64,000 nt of DNA from Turbatrix aceti (GCA_963969345.1 OZ017767.1:1116001-1180000), one strand, 5' to 3'; positions 43,473 through 57,097 are shown, counted from the first letter of the stretch. Notes: generated by a model not told the origin, from the sequence alone. Program-made: numbers and translations.

Positions 43473-46400
43473 TCAATCGCCTTCGTTGGCCACAGTTTTG
43501 AGGTACTTGTCGTGTCGTTTGTACTCGTCTAGTGCCTTATCCGTAGAAGGGTCATGAGGCAGATCTGACTGCTTGCGCGAGAGCATGCTCTCCCGATCCA
43601 GGTCCGACATCGTCTGAAATGAATCAAAAGCACTAAAAATGTGTGTCCGGTCGAAAATGGGACAAAAAAAACCCACGAGTTGGGCAGTTCTGCGCATGAC
43701 GACGTCGTAGTTGACGTCGCCGCCGCCGCCGAGGTAGTTTTCGTCGAGCGAGAGGCCCTCAAAGAGGCCGCCCGCGTCGATGCCGCTGAACTCCTCCCGG
43801 ACCTGGACGAAGGCGGGATTCTGGCGCGCAATCTGCTCGAGACGACTCCACTTTTGCTTCTTCGACTCGATCGTGTCCTTTTCTTGCTCCCGTTGTTTGT
43901 TGTAATTCGTGCTACACGTGTCGAAGAGACGCTGGTTTTCTTCCATAAAAAGTTTCATCGCGTTGTAAATTAGGCCCGTGATTGTTCTGAAAAGTTGAAC
44001 AGCTTATAAAATGATTACCATAAATCCAGTTTTAAACAAAAAAATTTAATGAACATGCCAAACGTGCCAATATTTTTTAGTTAAAAAATCAAAAAAAAAT
44101 CAAGAAAGCAAATTAACATTTAAAATTATCAAAGATGTATGAAAAACATCTTGCCAGTTAAAAAACATACATTTTTATTCCACAAAACCATTTTACTGTA
44201 AAAAAAACTTGATAAATTTTAAAATTGAGGGATTACCATTCAATGGAACGTACAGTTTAAAATACGTCCCTTGTTCCCAATCAAAAAATTCAAACGTGTA
44301 AGTCTTATAAAAATAATATAAGTATAAAACTGAGCCCCGAGAAAAACCATCGTAAAAATTTTAACAAAACTGCAGTACATTTAGTACTTCAAACAAAATA
44401 GAACAAAATCTTTGTATTTTTTGCTCATATTTGCAGTTTACAACCGTAAAAGACCACCGTTTCACAGTTAAAATTGGAAAAGAACGTATTCCCAAGATCA
44501 CCCGCTTTTTTTTAAACCCAAACTCACTTGTTCCAGTGATTTTTAGAATTTCGATAGAGAGCAGGATAGACGATGGGTAAAATAGTCTGAGCATTTTCGT
44601 TGATATGATTCATGATGTATTCATTGTTCCAGAAATAGAGTGCCCGTTCAGCGACTTGAAAATGGGGCGAAGAAATGCACCTCGCAATTTGGTGGAAGAG
44701 CGGCACCATGATTTTCTTGAACTCGGTGGGCTCCATGATGTCGAGGACTTCTTCGAGTTCGTTCAGAAACATGACTTCCTTCGGCGAGTGCACTTTCGGC
44801 CAGAACTTGAGCAGGTTCCGGATGACGGCCTCCGTCAGGGTGGGGTCCTTTTCGAGGAACTGCACGACGCAGTACGCCAGCTGGGGGTGGTAGACGCTCA
44901 GCGAGCGGACCTTGTGCAGCGGCAGCAGCACCCGGAGCAGGAACGTCTTGTGCTCTTCCTTGAGGGGTATCGCGAAGCCGTTGATGATGCTCCCGAGGAT
45001 CTCGAGCAGCTCCGCGATGCCGTTGTGCTTCTCCGTCTCGTAGATGAACGTGTAGAAGATGTCGTTGATCTGTTTTCGGATAAAAGCGCGCAGGCCGAGG
45101 AATTTGCCGTAAATTCGGTGGAGCGTTGTTTTCAGGAAGTCACGTTCTCGGGGGTCTTCGCTGTCAAAAAGGTCCAGAAGCTGAAATGTGAAAAAATTCG
45201 GTTCAGATAGTTTAACAATACAAAAATTAATAATTTTAAGCCACAAACTGTTTTACTCAAAAAAAGTATTTTTATTTATTTACTGTCTTTCTCAAGGATT
45301 AAGCGTTCCATCAGTTTTAAATTATAATATTTTTTTTAAATATGCGCTTAATTCCCCCAAAAAATAAAAAACAGGTATTGCAACATCTGGTACTACTTTA
45401 CATCAAAAAAGTTTACATTGCTTTTCAATTAATCTCAAAAAAAGGCACTTCTGAAAATTATAAAAAAATTTGAGAATTTTATCCAACTTAAACCCGTACA
45501 GTTTAAAACCACCCAAATAACCCCCGAAAACTCCTCACAATACTGAACACTAAATTTCTAATATTTGGGCCAAAAAAAATAAATACAACACAATTTTTGT
45601 GTCTTTAAAAAAATCGCATAAAAAAAATTATTGTTCACATTTCAAAAAACGTCAATGAACAAACAACAGTTGAAAATATCAAAATAAATGTTTTTGGTCT
45701 AAAAACAGAATTCATGAAGCGCTACAATTTATTCAGTTATTTTTCCCAAATGGAAAACTACCGCTGGTCAGTTATTTTTTACACATCTACCCAATTAAAT
45801 TCACGAAGAACTTTTCTCAGTTATTTAATAAACATTTCGTTTATACTTTCGTTTTCAGCTTAACCCCAAAAAAGCACTACTCAAACCACCTTGAATTATT
45901 TTAAAACCACTCAAATAACAAACCTGAGTAACAAACTTCTGATCAACGTATCGCTTTGCAATTCCGGGTTGAAAATCTGGAGACTCGAAAAACCTCAGAA
46001 AAAACTCGTATACCAGCTGAAGATGGGGCCACGCAACTTCCAGCGACGGTTCATCCTCGTCCGGATCGAATTCCGCTCCCGAGGGATTGGAAGAAGGCGA
46101 GAGGACGCGAAAGACGTTCACCGAGAACATGCGAACGATTTCTGGGTAGACTTCTTCGGTGAGGACGCCTCTGTTGCTGGATACGTATTCGATCATTTCG
46201 TTGAGCGCGGATCGCTTGATTTCCTTGTATTTGAGATCGCTCAGGGAATCCCTTGCAAAATCGAATACGACACAGCACTGATGAATCTTATCCAGAAAGA
46301 GTTGTACCGCCTCTTCGGGGGTCGCTTCGGACAACAGAGGCAGTTTGGACAACTCACGATTCTGAGAAATGTTGAAAATCGAGCTCGAAGCCCGTCGATC

Positions 46401-47241
46401 GTGTCTCGGCGAGGCAGGCCCGATGCCGGGAGGCTTCTTAAGCGGGGCAACGGGCGGAGCATCGGCCGGGGTGCTGCCGTCGTCATGGGAGGGCGCGGGC
46501 GTCGACGACGAGACATCCTCCGTCTTTATCGACGGCACTGGATGCGACTGCTGCTTGGGAGCGGGGTCAGCTGGGGCGGCAGTGGTCGAAGCGTGGGAAC
46601 CGTTGGATTTGCCATTCATGGTGCTCGATTGGTCGTGATTCTTGTTGTTTTTTGACGAATCCTCTTTCTTTTCCTACAAAAAAACGTACACAGTAAACTA
46701 ACATCCAAAAAACAAAAAAAATCGGACAGAAATCACATGCAGTTTACACCCCTCAAAATTGAGCCTAAAAATTATGGCCCTATTTTAGGCCAACGTCAAC
46801 CCCAAAATAACATCAAATAATCGTTTTAACCGCCCCAAGTCAGTAAAATAAAATAAAAAAAAGTCAGTTTATACCCCTCAAATTTAGGCCTAAAACGATT
46901 CCGTCATGTTGTAGGCTACCATATAACACAAAAAACATCAATACACAAATACTAAAAAATAACAATTTAGGCACAAAAAATACACTCTCAACATCCCCAT
47001 CAGTTTATTACAAAAATCAGTTAAAACCGCCCTAAAAAGCGCGTAAATAGCATAAAACCTTCCTTTTTACAGCAAAGAATCCCAAATTTGAAGCGTGAGA
47101 ATTCTCAATGTGAAAAATGACATGAAAGGGATACGTTATGCGAAATGCACAGCGCCGAGAAGAAAAAAAATTAGCTAGATTTAACAGAATAGTCAGAAAA
47201 AAGACACTTACTTTTGCGTTCTTCTTCATGCCCTTGAGCAT
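43473..47241 (-). CDS. pptr: Protein phosphatase 2A regulatory subunit B' (B56)
   Basis: Five minus-strand exons: 47212-47241, 45924-46673, 44528-45180, 43677-43986 and 43473-43613, all GT-AG with matching phases; 627 residues. After a Ser/Pro/Ala-rich N-terminus, the B56 HEAT-like core spans ~100-490 with near-invariant stretches: [85 protein letters not shown] and [19 protein letters not shown]. The C-terminus ([19 protein letters not shown]) matches the gamma/delta-type tail. B56 targets PP2A to substrates, including AKT and chromosome cohesion regulators; C. elegans has PPTR-1 and PPTR-2. The first exon ([10 protein letters not shown]) is supported by phase only; a start at the ATG at 46619 is possible. 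Introns are long (256-743 bp would be typical here; the one before exon 4 is 541 bp). Confidence 0.93.
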
Positions 47242-50200
47242 ATTCGAAGAAGAACGCAGCGTAACAGAAGCTCCGGCAAACAGCTTGGCGGAGGATATGG
47301 GCAGCGTGTGGGCAGCCGTAAACCACGCAAGAAACGATGGATCACTCACCACACAAAATCAATGAATGAGTAATGCCACCGATTTTCGATAAATATTATC
47401 TTCAGAGTTTTTAGATAATTGACGCGATGGATGGATGGGTAGTCTGTCGGCGAGGTCAGGACAAAGAATGGGCGAGTCCAGCAAACCGCAACAGCCAGAA
47501 AAAAGGCGCGTTTGTGTGTGTGGCCAGCTAGCGTAGAGCAGTAAGCCACTTCGGTGAAAATATCCGGCTGAAATTCATTAAAAAATCAAAATTGAGCAGG
47601 TTGAACCACGTAGCAGTTAACAAAACGCACGTAACCCAAAATCCCTTCGAGAACCATCAAAAAAGTACGATAAGTCATGTTGTCACTTTTTTAGCGAAAA
47701 AAATTATAAATACGACAGCGAAAAGTAATACTCATTTTTTTGGCCTTTGTGTATATTACTCGTCTACTTTCCGTCTTCAGCCATTCCAAGTAATAACACG
47801 CTAATTTGTTATTACTCGCGAGTTCATGCTACTTTTGCAAACTGACAGGACATCAAAATGTATCGTAAACGACAGGCCACGAGTTTTTGGGGGGAGTCTT
47901 ACGAAAAAGTGACGCAAGACTACATAAAACATGAAATTGATGGGGGTGCAAGGATGATAAAACGTGGTATTGCGGGGGAAGTTTTGTCAAAAATTCTTGT
48001 TGATTTGGTTTTTTATTCAAGATGAAACCAAATGAGTTCACCAGTTTTCTTAAACAACGCAAAACCGTTTTCTAACAGACAAATAATTACGATAACGGCT
48101 GTGATCTTGAGTCTTTCCAGTCTTGACAAAGTCGACAAATGACGTTAAGGAATGTCATTTGGATAAAAATATCTGACTTGACCTTTTAACAACCCCAGGG
48201 GCTCAAAAGAAAAAGTTATATGAAAAAGAAGAGACAACAATGTCAGACATCGTAAAAAACCCGAAAAACGAAAAAAAAACTGAACGTTTCCCCTTTTCGT
48301 GCCGAAACCCAACAAAGAAGAAGAACATAGGTTTCCTCCCAGTTTTTTTTCATCCGCTGTTTGTAGCATTATCACACCACATTTCCTTCGTTTTACGTTC
48401 AATAAGATACGTTCAGTCAAGGCAAGTCAAGTCAAGCAAGCAAGTAATGATGGATGGTTCAAAAAAAATCTAGTATGTATTACCTATTTTTTTTATTGCC
48501 GGGGAAACAAATGAGTGATGGGACGGAAATCAGCAGTTCTTCCTTGCTCTTCGAGGCGAGGAAAGAAATCTTCGCTCTTCCTCACGCGGTGCTCGCAGAG
48601 AGGTGAAGCGAACGTGACAAGGACAACCAACAGCAACGAGGACAAAAAGTTTGTTATCTTGCTTGTTTTTTCACGGCGAACAGTGAAAAAAAAGCAGGAT
48701 AACAAACATAACACATTTCAAAAAAGTATGTACTTTGATTGACATGGTTTTTTTTGAGGTAAAAAATCTGAAAATTCTAACTTTTAAGCACCGTAATAAT
48801 CCAAAAAGTAAATGGGCGGCAACAAAAAATAGAAATTTGAAGGTGATTCTTAGTTTGCATTTCGAACAAATCCAGGTATTGATAGACAAAAAAAAAAAAA
48901 CTTGGCATGAAAACACAAGTTAGACCTCTCGACACGAAAATTCAACAGAGACCACGGTTTTCACGCAGTTAATAATAAACACCAAATAAAAACAGACAAA
49001 AAACAAAAATTTTTGGATTCTCGACAAGAAAATTGAAAGCGGCGGGCGCATTTTGGCACATTTAAGCAATTAAAAAAAATCTCGAAAAATGCCCAAAAAT
49101 TTCGGTATATTGCGTTCTCGACGTGAAAATTCTATGCGACCCGATGAGCTAAAAATAGTAACAAACCTTACAGTTATAAAAATCCCAAAAACACACTCTT
49201 TCTATAGAAACAAATGCAAAAAAAAGCGCAAGAAGAAACAAAAATCGATCCTAGTCGAACCCAGTCCAAATCGATCACGCCATAACCACAACCACAAAAA
49301 AAACCCAACTCTAACCCCAACCCATCTTTTTCCCCTCTTCAACCACCCCGAATACTGAAGATACCGTGAGAAAGCGGAGACCAGAAAATAGCGGTCATGC
49401 GGATGAGAAAGAAGAGCAGCGGGCGACGGCAGAGAGCAGGGAGTTAGCCGGTAACACCCCGTTCCATCCCGCTCCCGTCCCTGTCTTGCGACCGATCGAT
49501 CCATTCAATTTGTCTTCAATCAGGCCGGGGACAAAAGTAAAGGCGGCAGTGCGCATCCTTCCTTGCTCGTTCTCGGACCGCAGAATAAGATTTTGACGAC
49601 GGTTTGCATTCCCGGTCGGTCGCGGGTTGATGGACCTTCATCCACGGTTACCGGTACCGGTTGCGGAGGGAGATGCACGTACACGTGCGGGTGTGCATAT
49701 TTATTTATAAATAAACCTGTCCGCACGCACGCATGAATGCGCATGAACAGGTAGGTTTGCTTTTGGTCATTTTGTCAAAAAATATTAAAGGGCCAAAAAA
49801 ATTAGGAGTCAGAATATATATCAGTTTAAAGAAATCGAAAAGAATACTTCAGTTTACATTTTTTTCAAATTTTTTTTCAGACAACATTTCTTTTTTTACG
49901 ACCAGAAGCATATAATTTTGTTGCAAATAAAAAATTTTATGATTTCAGTTGCATAATTTTAAAAACATCAAAATAACGTTGAAATAAAAAAATATAAAAA
50001 AATCATACGAACAAACAGAGGCATTTCGTCAATTTCTAAAATGTTTCTAATAATTAGAAATAGTCCAAAAATAATAAACAAATGGAACAAATAAATGACG
50101 CGTTCCAAAACAGTTTCAAACGACTTGCAACATAAATATGCAGTTTTCCGACCCCGTCGACCCAGAGCCACCCTACCCCAGCAGAGCAAACAATAGAAAT

Positions 50201-53200
50201 TGTGATTATCTTCTTCTTCGACTTTTTCCTGTTCGACTTATTCCTACACTAGAGGACAAAAAAGAGACAGGAAGTTACTACGTCGTCGCTGGATGGTTCG
50301 TCAACCAGGAACGTGACGGGCGGTCTGGTCCAGAGCAAAGAAAAAAGTCCGGAAAAACGAGGATAACAAATTTTTTTGCGACAAGTCAATCAGCCGCCAG
50401 CCAGAAAGCTGTTGGCAGTAGCGTGCAGGAATGTCGTTTTAAAAAAACTTGCAACAGGTTAATGGATGGGCACGGATGGATAATGAATAGTGGCTGATCA
50501 GAGAACCCATGCAAAAGCTGCAAAATTTAGAGATAAAAAATTTGCCGAATACCAACGAACCAAATTACTGATCCGAACCTATGAGTTAAAAAACTGCAGT
50601 TAAAAAGAGCAATTGTCGTTAAAAAAGTGCTTTGCTAATGCAAAACGATTTCATACAGTGTTCAGTTTTTAAATTGAATTATCTATACTATAAAAAAATT
50701 TATTATACAACTATCTCGCGCTGTATAATAAAATATTTTGTAAATAACCATCTCAATGTCATCAATTTCAAAAAAACGTATTTTTCAAATTTTTAATTAC
50801 CAATTAAAAATAAAAAAAAATTTCCCTGCACTAGGTCATGCTTTAACCGCAAAATTAAAAAAAAAACATTGACAATGTTGATAAAAGAAATTTTCCCTCA
50901 ACAACAATTAAAAAACAGTTTTGTCACGAAATATAAAAAAGTTCAAACATTCAAAACAAACGAACTCCCAGCTCAGTTAAAATTGCAATATTATCAAAGA
51001 TGCAGTTTCCATGTTTGAAAACAATGTTTGATAAAAGTATCACGTCTCCATTGTATACATTTTTCAAAAAAATCTTCAAAACTATTGTGCAACCAAAAAA
51101 AATATATATTTCCTACGCAAGTAATGTTCCACTCAAACCTCCAAACAGTAAAAAAATTACAGAAACAAAATTAGGCATGTAGTATTGAAACTTTTGCACT
51201 CTGGTAACGATAGAACAGTTTTTAAAAAAATACATCAACAAGCCAAAAAAAAGCATGGTTGAACATGATTGATTGCCAGTTTTTAAATATAAATAAATAA
51301 CTGTAATTTTTAATTGTTTTCGATCCGAAAGAAAAAAAACACAACACTGGCTGTACAGTGAAAAAAAGTTATAGCTAAAAAATCATTACCGACACCACTA
51401 ATCAACAGTTTCTCGTCCGTCATCTTTAATCAACCAAAGAAAAAATCGTTGAACAACAACAAAGGCTAACGATAATAGAAAAAATAAAATGAAAACCGTT
51501 TGTAATAAATATCCAGTTTTAAACAAAAAAGAAATTTTTTTAAATTAATTTTTCCAATTGATTCAAATATAATAAAATCATTATTCCAACGGCACAATGA
51601 AATCCATGACCACTGACACCCAAAAAAAAAAAAGCAGCAATAAAAAAAGAGCCTGTTGTCTGTCATCTTTGATCACTCCATCAGGCATAAAGAAGCAAAA
51701 AAATGCATTGAATACCAGCCAGACATTTGAGAAGACACCACAAAGCTGACAACGAGTAAATATGACCTTTTTCATAGCTCAAAAAACAACCGTGATTTCC
51801 CGATCTTTTAAACCCGTGTTTGTGTTTTGTTGACTAAAAACAAGCGTGTCAAGACGGGCCAGATAAATAAATAAAGATTGAAAATCTCTCCGCTCCCGCT
51901 TTCTTCCGTGAACCAACCAACCCAGCTGTTATTTAGGACGTCAAAAAATTTTTCTACTTCGCTCCAGGAAGCCAGGAATTAAGAAAAAAAAGATTATCAA
52001 CCCCCGGATTATCAGGCAATAAATAAAAAAAAATTTAAAATACTAAATACTTTTTATACGAAAGAGTTCGAATACGGATCTAAAACAACGTCAGTTTTTC
52101 CCAAAAAAAAACCCTCCACACCATCGAAAAAAATTCAATTCATTCATTCATTTTCAACTGCGTAAAAGCATGTAGCAGAGAGGAGGCTCTCAACACACAC
52201 GTCACGGCTTTATTTTCACCCCACCCAGCGTCCTCTACGCCCTCTAGTCCTCGTCAAAAGCACCGCATCCGACGCGGAGACAGTCCACATCTCTCTCCCT
52301 CTCTCTGTCTCTCACTTCTGAGTCCAACGCTGCCGTCCGTGTGGTGTTCATTCTCCAAGGAGTAGAAAAAAAGAGGACTGGTGCTTAAATAAACGTGCTA
52401 CTACGTGATGTTGTGGCAAGAAGGGGGTGCGCCCGTCGGACGACGGCACTCCGACTGGCCTGGTGACTAGTTGTCTGCATGTGAGCTAAACGTGTTTAGT
52501 CCCTCGACCGGAAGGGGTTAAAAAAAGGAAATGAAGGGGTAAGACAATTTATGTATGTACAGGTGGTAAAAAACATTTTCAAAGTGTTCAGTTTTGGTTT
52601 GGGTCTCAGGAAGGAAAAAAAAGTTTGGAAATTCCATAAAAATATTAAAAAAGAAAACCAGTATCACAGTTTCGAGAATTTCTTATACAAAAAAACATTC
52701 TGACGATATACGGGCGATGGTTCGCAGTTATTTTTATTCCAGCGTTCTAAAAAATGTTCATCGCCCGTAAACCCGAATTTCTTGCAAAACCTGAACCAGT
52801 GTCACAAATAATATATTTTTAGCAGTAACGCCAATGAAAGTCATTTTTAAGCTCAAAAACATCCTACCCATTAGAATGCGCGGTTCTGGTCAAATATGCG
52901 CAGAAAGAACTTCAACATCAGTCAACATCAGTGAAATGCTAAATTTGAAGCAAGTCCTTTATGGTAAACACACAACAGTTTTTATCCTGCCGTTTTTATA
53001 TAATAAAATAATGATTTCGGAAAAAAATTTGAAACAAACACAAATCTTAATCGATCGTCAAGAAGAATATCCGCAAAAAAAACTAGAAAAAAAAACAGAA
53101 ATCGCCGGCCAGTGAAATTAAAAAACGTATGTCTCCCCGGACTTTGAATCTTTTTTTAACTAAAAAAAACGTCAGTTTAAAAATATGCCATTGACGTCAG

Positions 53201-53245
53201 TGAATTTCAAAAATGATGAAAATATACAAAAAATTACCATTCAAT
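47242..53245. other. Long gene-poor region upstream of the PP2A B56 gene
   Basis: About 6 kb of A/T-rich DNA without a supported gene. Less A/T-rich islands lie at 47450-47545, 48510-48650, 49370-49740, 50140-50480 and 52180-52530 and may be regulatory or 5' UTR exons of the B56 gene. A stem-loop with 10-bp arms (AGTAATAACA/TGTTATTACT) lies at 47789-47816. The open frame at 50138-50497 has no signature. Confidence 0.4.
49648..49715. repeat. Cluster of short palindromes
   Basis: ACCGGTACCGGT at about 49648, GCACGTACACGTGC at about 49674, and the exact 16-bp palindrome TTTATTTATAAATAAA at 49700-49715 lie within 70 bp. Confidence 0.55.
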
Positions 53246-53515
53246 AAGTTTTTTAGACCGACGACGACAACTGGGCAGTCCGACTGTCAGACTGGCGCCC
53301 CACAGAAGACTACGTGGAAGCCAAGCGACCGCTAGGACGACCACGCATGCGCTGGACCGACGACCTCGCCATTGCCTACAACGCTTCTACCAAGGACTTC
53401 GATTTCAGACGGATTGTTTTTCTTTGATGACCCCTCTTCGTACGACCCCACTGATTTGTATAATCCCGTGTGTACGAGTAAGAGATAAATTGATTGATTG
53501 ATTGAAGTTTTTTAG
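53246..53515 (+). mobile_element. 5'-truncated LINE (RTE/Jockey-like 3' end)
   Basis: The insert at 53257-53504 is flanked by an exact 11-bp target duplication AAGTTTTTTAG (53246-53256 and 53505-53515). It encodes the last ~55 residues of a LINE ORF2, including DWRPTEDYVEAKRPLGRPRM and RWTDDLAIAY, the typical GRPxxRWxDD motif near the C-terminus of reverse-transcriptase proteins of non-LTR elements, with a stop at about 53425-53427. A ~75-bp 3' UTR ends in a (TTGA)n tail. Severe 5' truncation plus a short tandem tail is the signature of target-primed reverse transcription. The copy is dead. Confidence 0.85.
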
Positions 53516-55171
53516 GGAAATCCCCGAGTACAAAACTGATCGCACATGAAAATCAGTTTTTTTTTTGCAAAAACCAAAAAAAATAGATCAAACTAGGTTC
53601 ATTGGAGCACAATTACTTAGTATCAATTTACTGTAAATCGCTAATTTCAAAAAAAAACATCAAAATATCCGTCAAACAAAAAATTACATATATACATACA
53701 TACTAACCTTGACAAATGCCATAGCATGCCGTGATACGCGAACAAAGTGTGCAGATGGCAAAATATCGGTATTTGGATTGAATAATTCAAAAAAGATTTC
53801 AACGATTTCAGTGAGCGGCATTCAAATCCAGAAGACAGTTATTCAAAAAACATTGCCTAGAAAAGTGAATTTCAGGGCCGGAAGTAAACAAGATACACAA
53901 ACAATTTATAACAAAATTAACTGCCGCAGCGCAAATGGAATATCAGTTAATATTTATTTTAAAAAACCGGCAAATAAGTAAAATGTACAAAAAAAATTTA
54001 TTGAGTTCCAGCCGGTCGGTTTTTCAAACGTGAACAAAAAAAATAAATCATTGCAAAACAAAATATAAATTATCAATTACTGTCCATCAGTTTTTTTTTT
54101 TGCATTATTGAATGTATTTTTGAAAAAAAAATACGACAATGAGATTTGAACAATTTTCAAAAAAAAATTTCAACGCATGAATAAAAATGAACTAAATACT
54201 GTCACAAAGTTATTGCAAATCACACAAAACGACATATCGTCAGAACAGTGTTACTAAATTTCAGGCCGCAAAGCCACCACAAAGTCAGCCAACAAAAAAA
54301 CATCCGTCGCAAAGTTCACCTCACCCCCATCCACCTCGTTCAAGCTCCGTCTTGTCCTGCAACGAATCAAATCGATAGATCACATCCCATCAGTCCAGTC
54401 CGTCAGTCAGCTGCCAATATCCATCCCGCCAAGCGAACGATCGGCTGGTAAGTCGGAAAAAAAGAGAAAGCGGAGCTCGGCAGTCAGACTGACATTTGTC
54501 TTGGTTTGTCAAAAACCAACAACATGCACAACTTATCCTGCTTCCACCACCGCCTGACACGATTTATCCCTCACCTTTTAGCAGACTAATGGACACAAAA
54601 AATATTACCTAAGGAGTCCATTTCAAGTAAAGATCAGTTTTATAACGACCGAAGAAAAAAACTCGATTAAACATGGCACAAAAGTATTCAATCCGCTGTT
54701 TACCTTTCATTAACTCCCCAGTGAATGCTAGAAGAAGACTTCGACAGTGAATCCAATTAAAAAAGTCATCGAGTGAAATGTGAAACACAAAATACACGCC
54801 GCAATGAAGGATAAAAGAGCTAGGGAGCTTTGTTGTTGTCGCCAAGAAAAGCGCTGTTCACGTTTTTCTGCATCTTCGGCTTCGCGCTCGAAATTTTCGC
54901 GTCGGGAACCTTGAAAACTCAAAAATTGTCTTTTACGTTGGCTTTCACGTTTTTTGAAGTTGTGTGATACCGTTGATCCTCGAACATTGATAAGGGCTTG
55001 TCCGGAAATTCACCATCCCAGTTTTTAACACCTTTCTCAGATTGCGACTGTTTATCTTTGCAATTAGCGATGATAAAACACATACATAATTAGTTAGTTA
55101 ACAAAAAACAATTCAAGAAGTTTGCGATTAAGTCAGGAAAGTTGCCAGTGAAATTTAATTAGTGAACACGT
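53516..55171. other. Intergenic, no firm gene
   Basis: A/T-rich. At about 54731-54990 (minus) a frame is open with a charged stretch (NFEREAEDAEKREQRF) followed by a hydrophobic segment (LALLSFIAACILCF). It might be a last exon, but it has no in-frame ATG and no acceptor I could accept. 54250-54480 is less A/T-rich and has no product. Confidence 0.4.
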
Positions 55172-55567
55172 TTAAAACAAAAAGAACGTTTCCCGGATGA
55201 AGCTTTCGAGATAGTCGATTAAATTTTCGGTTGCATCGATTGATTTTGCGTACCGTGATTCCTCGGTAACGGTACGATTTGCAGTTTTATGAGCCCGTAA
55301 CGTGACTCTGCACAATATAGCCTGGCAGTAAGCGGCGGTTATTTGTCTGGAAGCGATGCTCTCGACTGAATTAGAAAAAACGACGTCGGTGGTCTCGATG
55401 AGGTTGGCAAAGTCGAAGAGTGGCTGGTCGGCTTCGGAATCTTCGATCGTGGCAATGACAGATGTTTTGTAGTCGTTGAAGAAGACAAATGGTTTGAGGT
55501 CGGCGTATACCTCTGCTGGCCAGAGGGCAGTGGACTCGGCATCGGCGGTTGAGCAGACGTCGGCCAT
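55172..55567 (-). CDS. Orphan small acidic protein
   Basis: Single-exon minus-strand ORF of 131 residues. The ATG at 55567 lies five bases after a strong acceptor (TTTTTTTTCAG, 55573-55585), as in trans-spliced or cis-spliced nematode genes. The composition is that of a folded soluble protein (ADLKPFVFFNDYKTSVIATI, FDFANLIETTDVVF, YCQAILCRVTLRAHKTANRT), with no signal peptide or TM segment. It ends SFIRETFFLF. I recognise no family. Local GC content is higher than the flanks, supporting coding. Function is not predictable from the sequence. Confidence 0.6.
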   Translation of the reverse strand: MADVCSTADAESTALWPAEVYADLKPFVFFNDYKTSVIATIEDSEADQPLFDFANLIETTDVVFSNSVESIASRQITAAYCQAILCRVTLRAHKTANRTVTEESRYAKSIDATENLIDYLESFIRETFFLF

Positions 55568-57038
55568 TTTGTCTGAAAAAAATCTATAAATTAATAATCA
55601 AATAAAAAATCAATGACGGAAAATCATTTCGCATAATATTTATAAAAGTTAGCATTTTTTAGATTAGTACCGAATTGATATGCACAATGGCACTTTTTTT
55701 TGAATGTCGTGACAAACAAAATTCCCGAATGAGTTTTATCACAAAACCATAAAAAAACTTCATTTCAGTGAACTAAATAAATAAGTAAAAAAAAATGCTT
55801 TTACGTACACATTTATCACTCAATAAATACGCTCCGATCCCCCCCCGTATTGAGTTATGTTTACATTGGCAATGTTTTAAAAAATTGCAACTAATTATGT
55901 AATTACATATTTTTATTTAATAAACTAATTATTACTCAATTTACAACGGCGCAAAGAAGAATAAATAAAAGTCAGTCAAAAATTATACAACGGAACGAGA
56001 ACGAGTGACTGACCAACAGACTGTCTCTACAATCTTCGCGCCAACTAACTTCATGCCACAAAAGACAAAGGACCAGGCAGAAAGAACGGAGGAAGGCAAG
56101 CTGACAAGAGTGCACACACATAGTGTACCTGTTCACTCAATCAGCCTGGGAAAAATAGCGCCCATGCTTCAATGCAGACCCGGCAATCGCTCGCGCAGCG
56201 GTACTGAGGCCACCAAATACTCACTGCCATTGCTATTCTTTAACCTATTATATTTATTTTTGGTGCTAGTTTGTCGGGTTGTGTACATTTGTTTTGTAAG
56301 TTGTCAATCAAATATTATTTTTGCCAGCATGCCGGCATTTTCTCGCCAAAAGTGGGGGATGTGAGATGTAAGACGTGCGACCTTCTTTGATTTATTTTAG
56401 TTATTTTCTTTTCTGTGTGCAAAGTGGTCGTAAGATCACAATGCTACAGACTGTAGCCTACAGTTATAAATCGGTATGTTGTTTCTTGACAGTTTCGATG
56501 ATAGTTTATTTGATACAACCAAAGAACTTAAATATGCTTCAGTTTATATTATATTAAAGTTGTACCTTTTTGATTCTTCAACGGATTTTTTCAAAAATGC
56601 AGTTAAAAAAATATTTTTTTCGTGGCAGATTATACGAATAAGCAGTATACCAAACAGTTTGACTGTAAAATCGTATGAAAACAATTGAACCAAAAAAGTT
56701 AACTCTGTTGACAAATCATTTTCGTTAGACTTACTAATTTTGGCGTCACTTTTAAATTGCAGTTTATTTTTATTTAATGCAAGCATTTATTTTTTCTACC
56801 GCATACATACATATATTCATTTATCCGGATTGTCAAAGATCATAATCCGAGGAAACACTATCATAGTTCACATAAACAGCACAATTAGTGATTAATCCGC
56901 TGTAAAAAAAAACATTTTGATTTTCATTTGTACCTGTTGCTCACCTTGCGGAAGTCCAATCCGATAACATTTTGAGGAACTCAGTATTATATCGAAAACT
57001 ATGCGAGAATAACTGGCAAAACAATACAAAACACATGG
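55568..57038. other. Intergenic, nothing recognised
   Basis: A/T-rich apart from 55990-56220, which is open in one frame (56005-56364) that starts with GTG, not ATG, and ends in a hydrophobic T-run translation. No gene is called. Confidence 0.45.
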
Positions 57039-57046
57039 TATAAAAA
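57039..57046 (+). promoter_or_regulatory. TATA box of secreted gene 1
   Basis: TATAAAAA lies 52 bp before the ATG at 57098. A similar TATAAA at 58197 precedes the paralogue. Confidence 0.6.
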
Positions 57047-57097
57047 GGATAACTATGCATAACACTCATCCATTGTCAATTGGCACTGTCGACCGTT

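Noticed and set aside
44605..45210. 201-codon plus-strand open frame
   Set aside because: Antisense to PP2A B56 exon 3.
45891..46655. 254-codon plus-strand open frame
   Set aside because: Exactly antisense to PP2A B56 exon 2, whose protein is strongly conserved.
50138..50497. 119-codon plus-strand open frame
   Set aside because: No family signature; polar mixed composition in an isolated GC island, no splice or promoter support.
56005..56364. 119-codon plus-strand open frame
   Set aside because: Begins with GTG and not ATG, and its hydrophobic part is a translated T-run.
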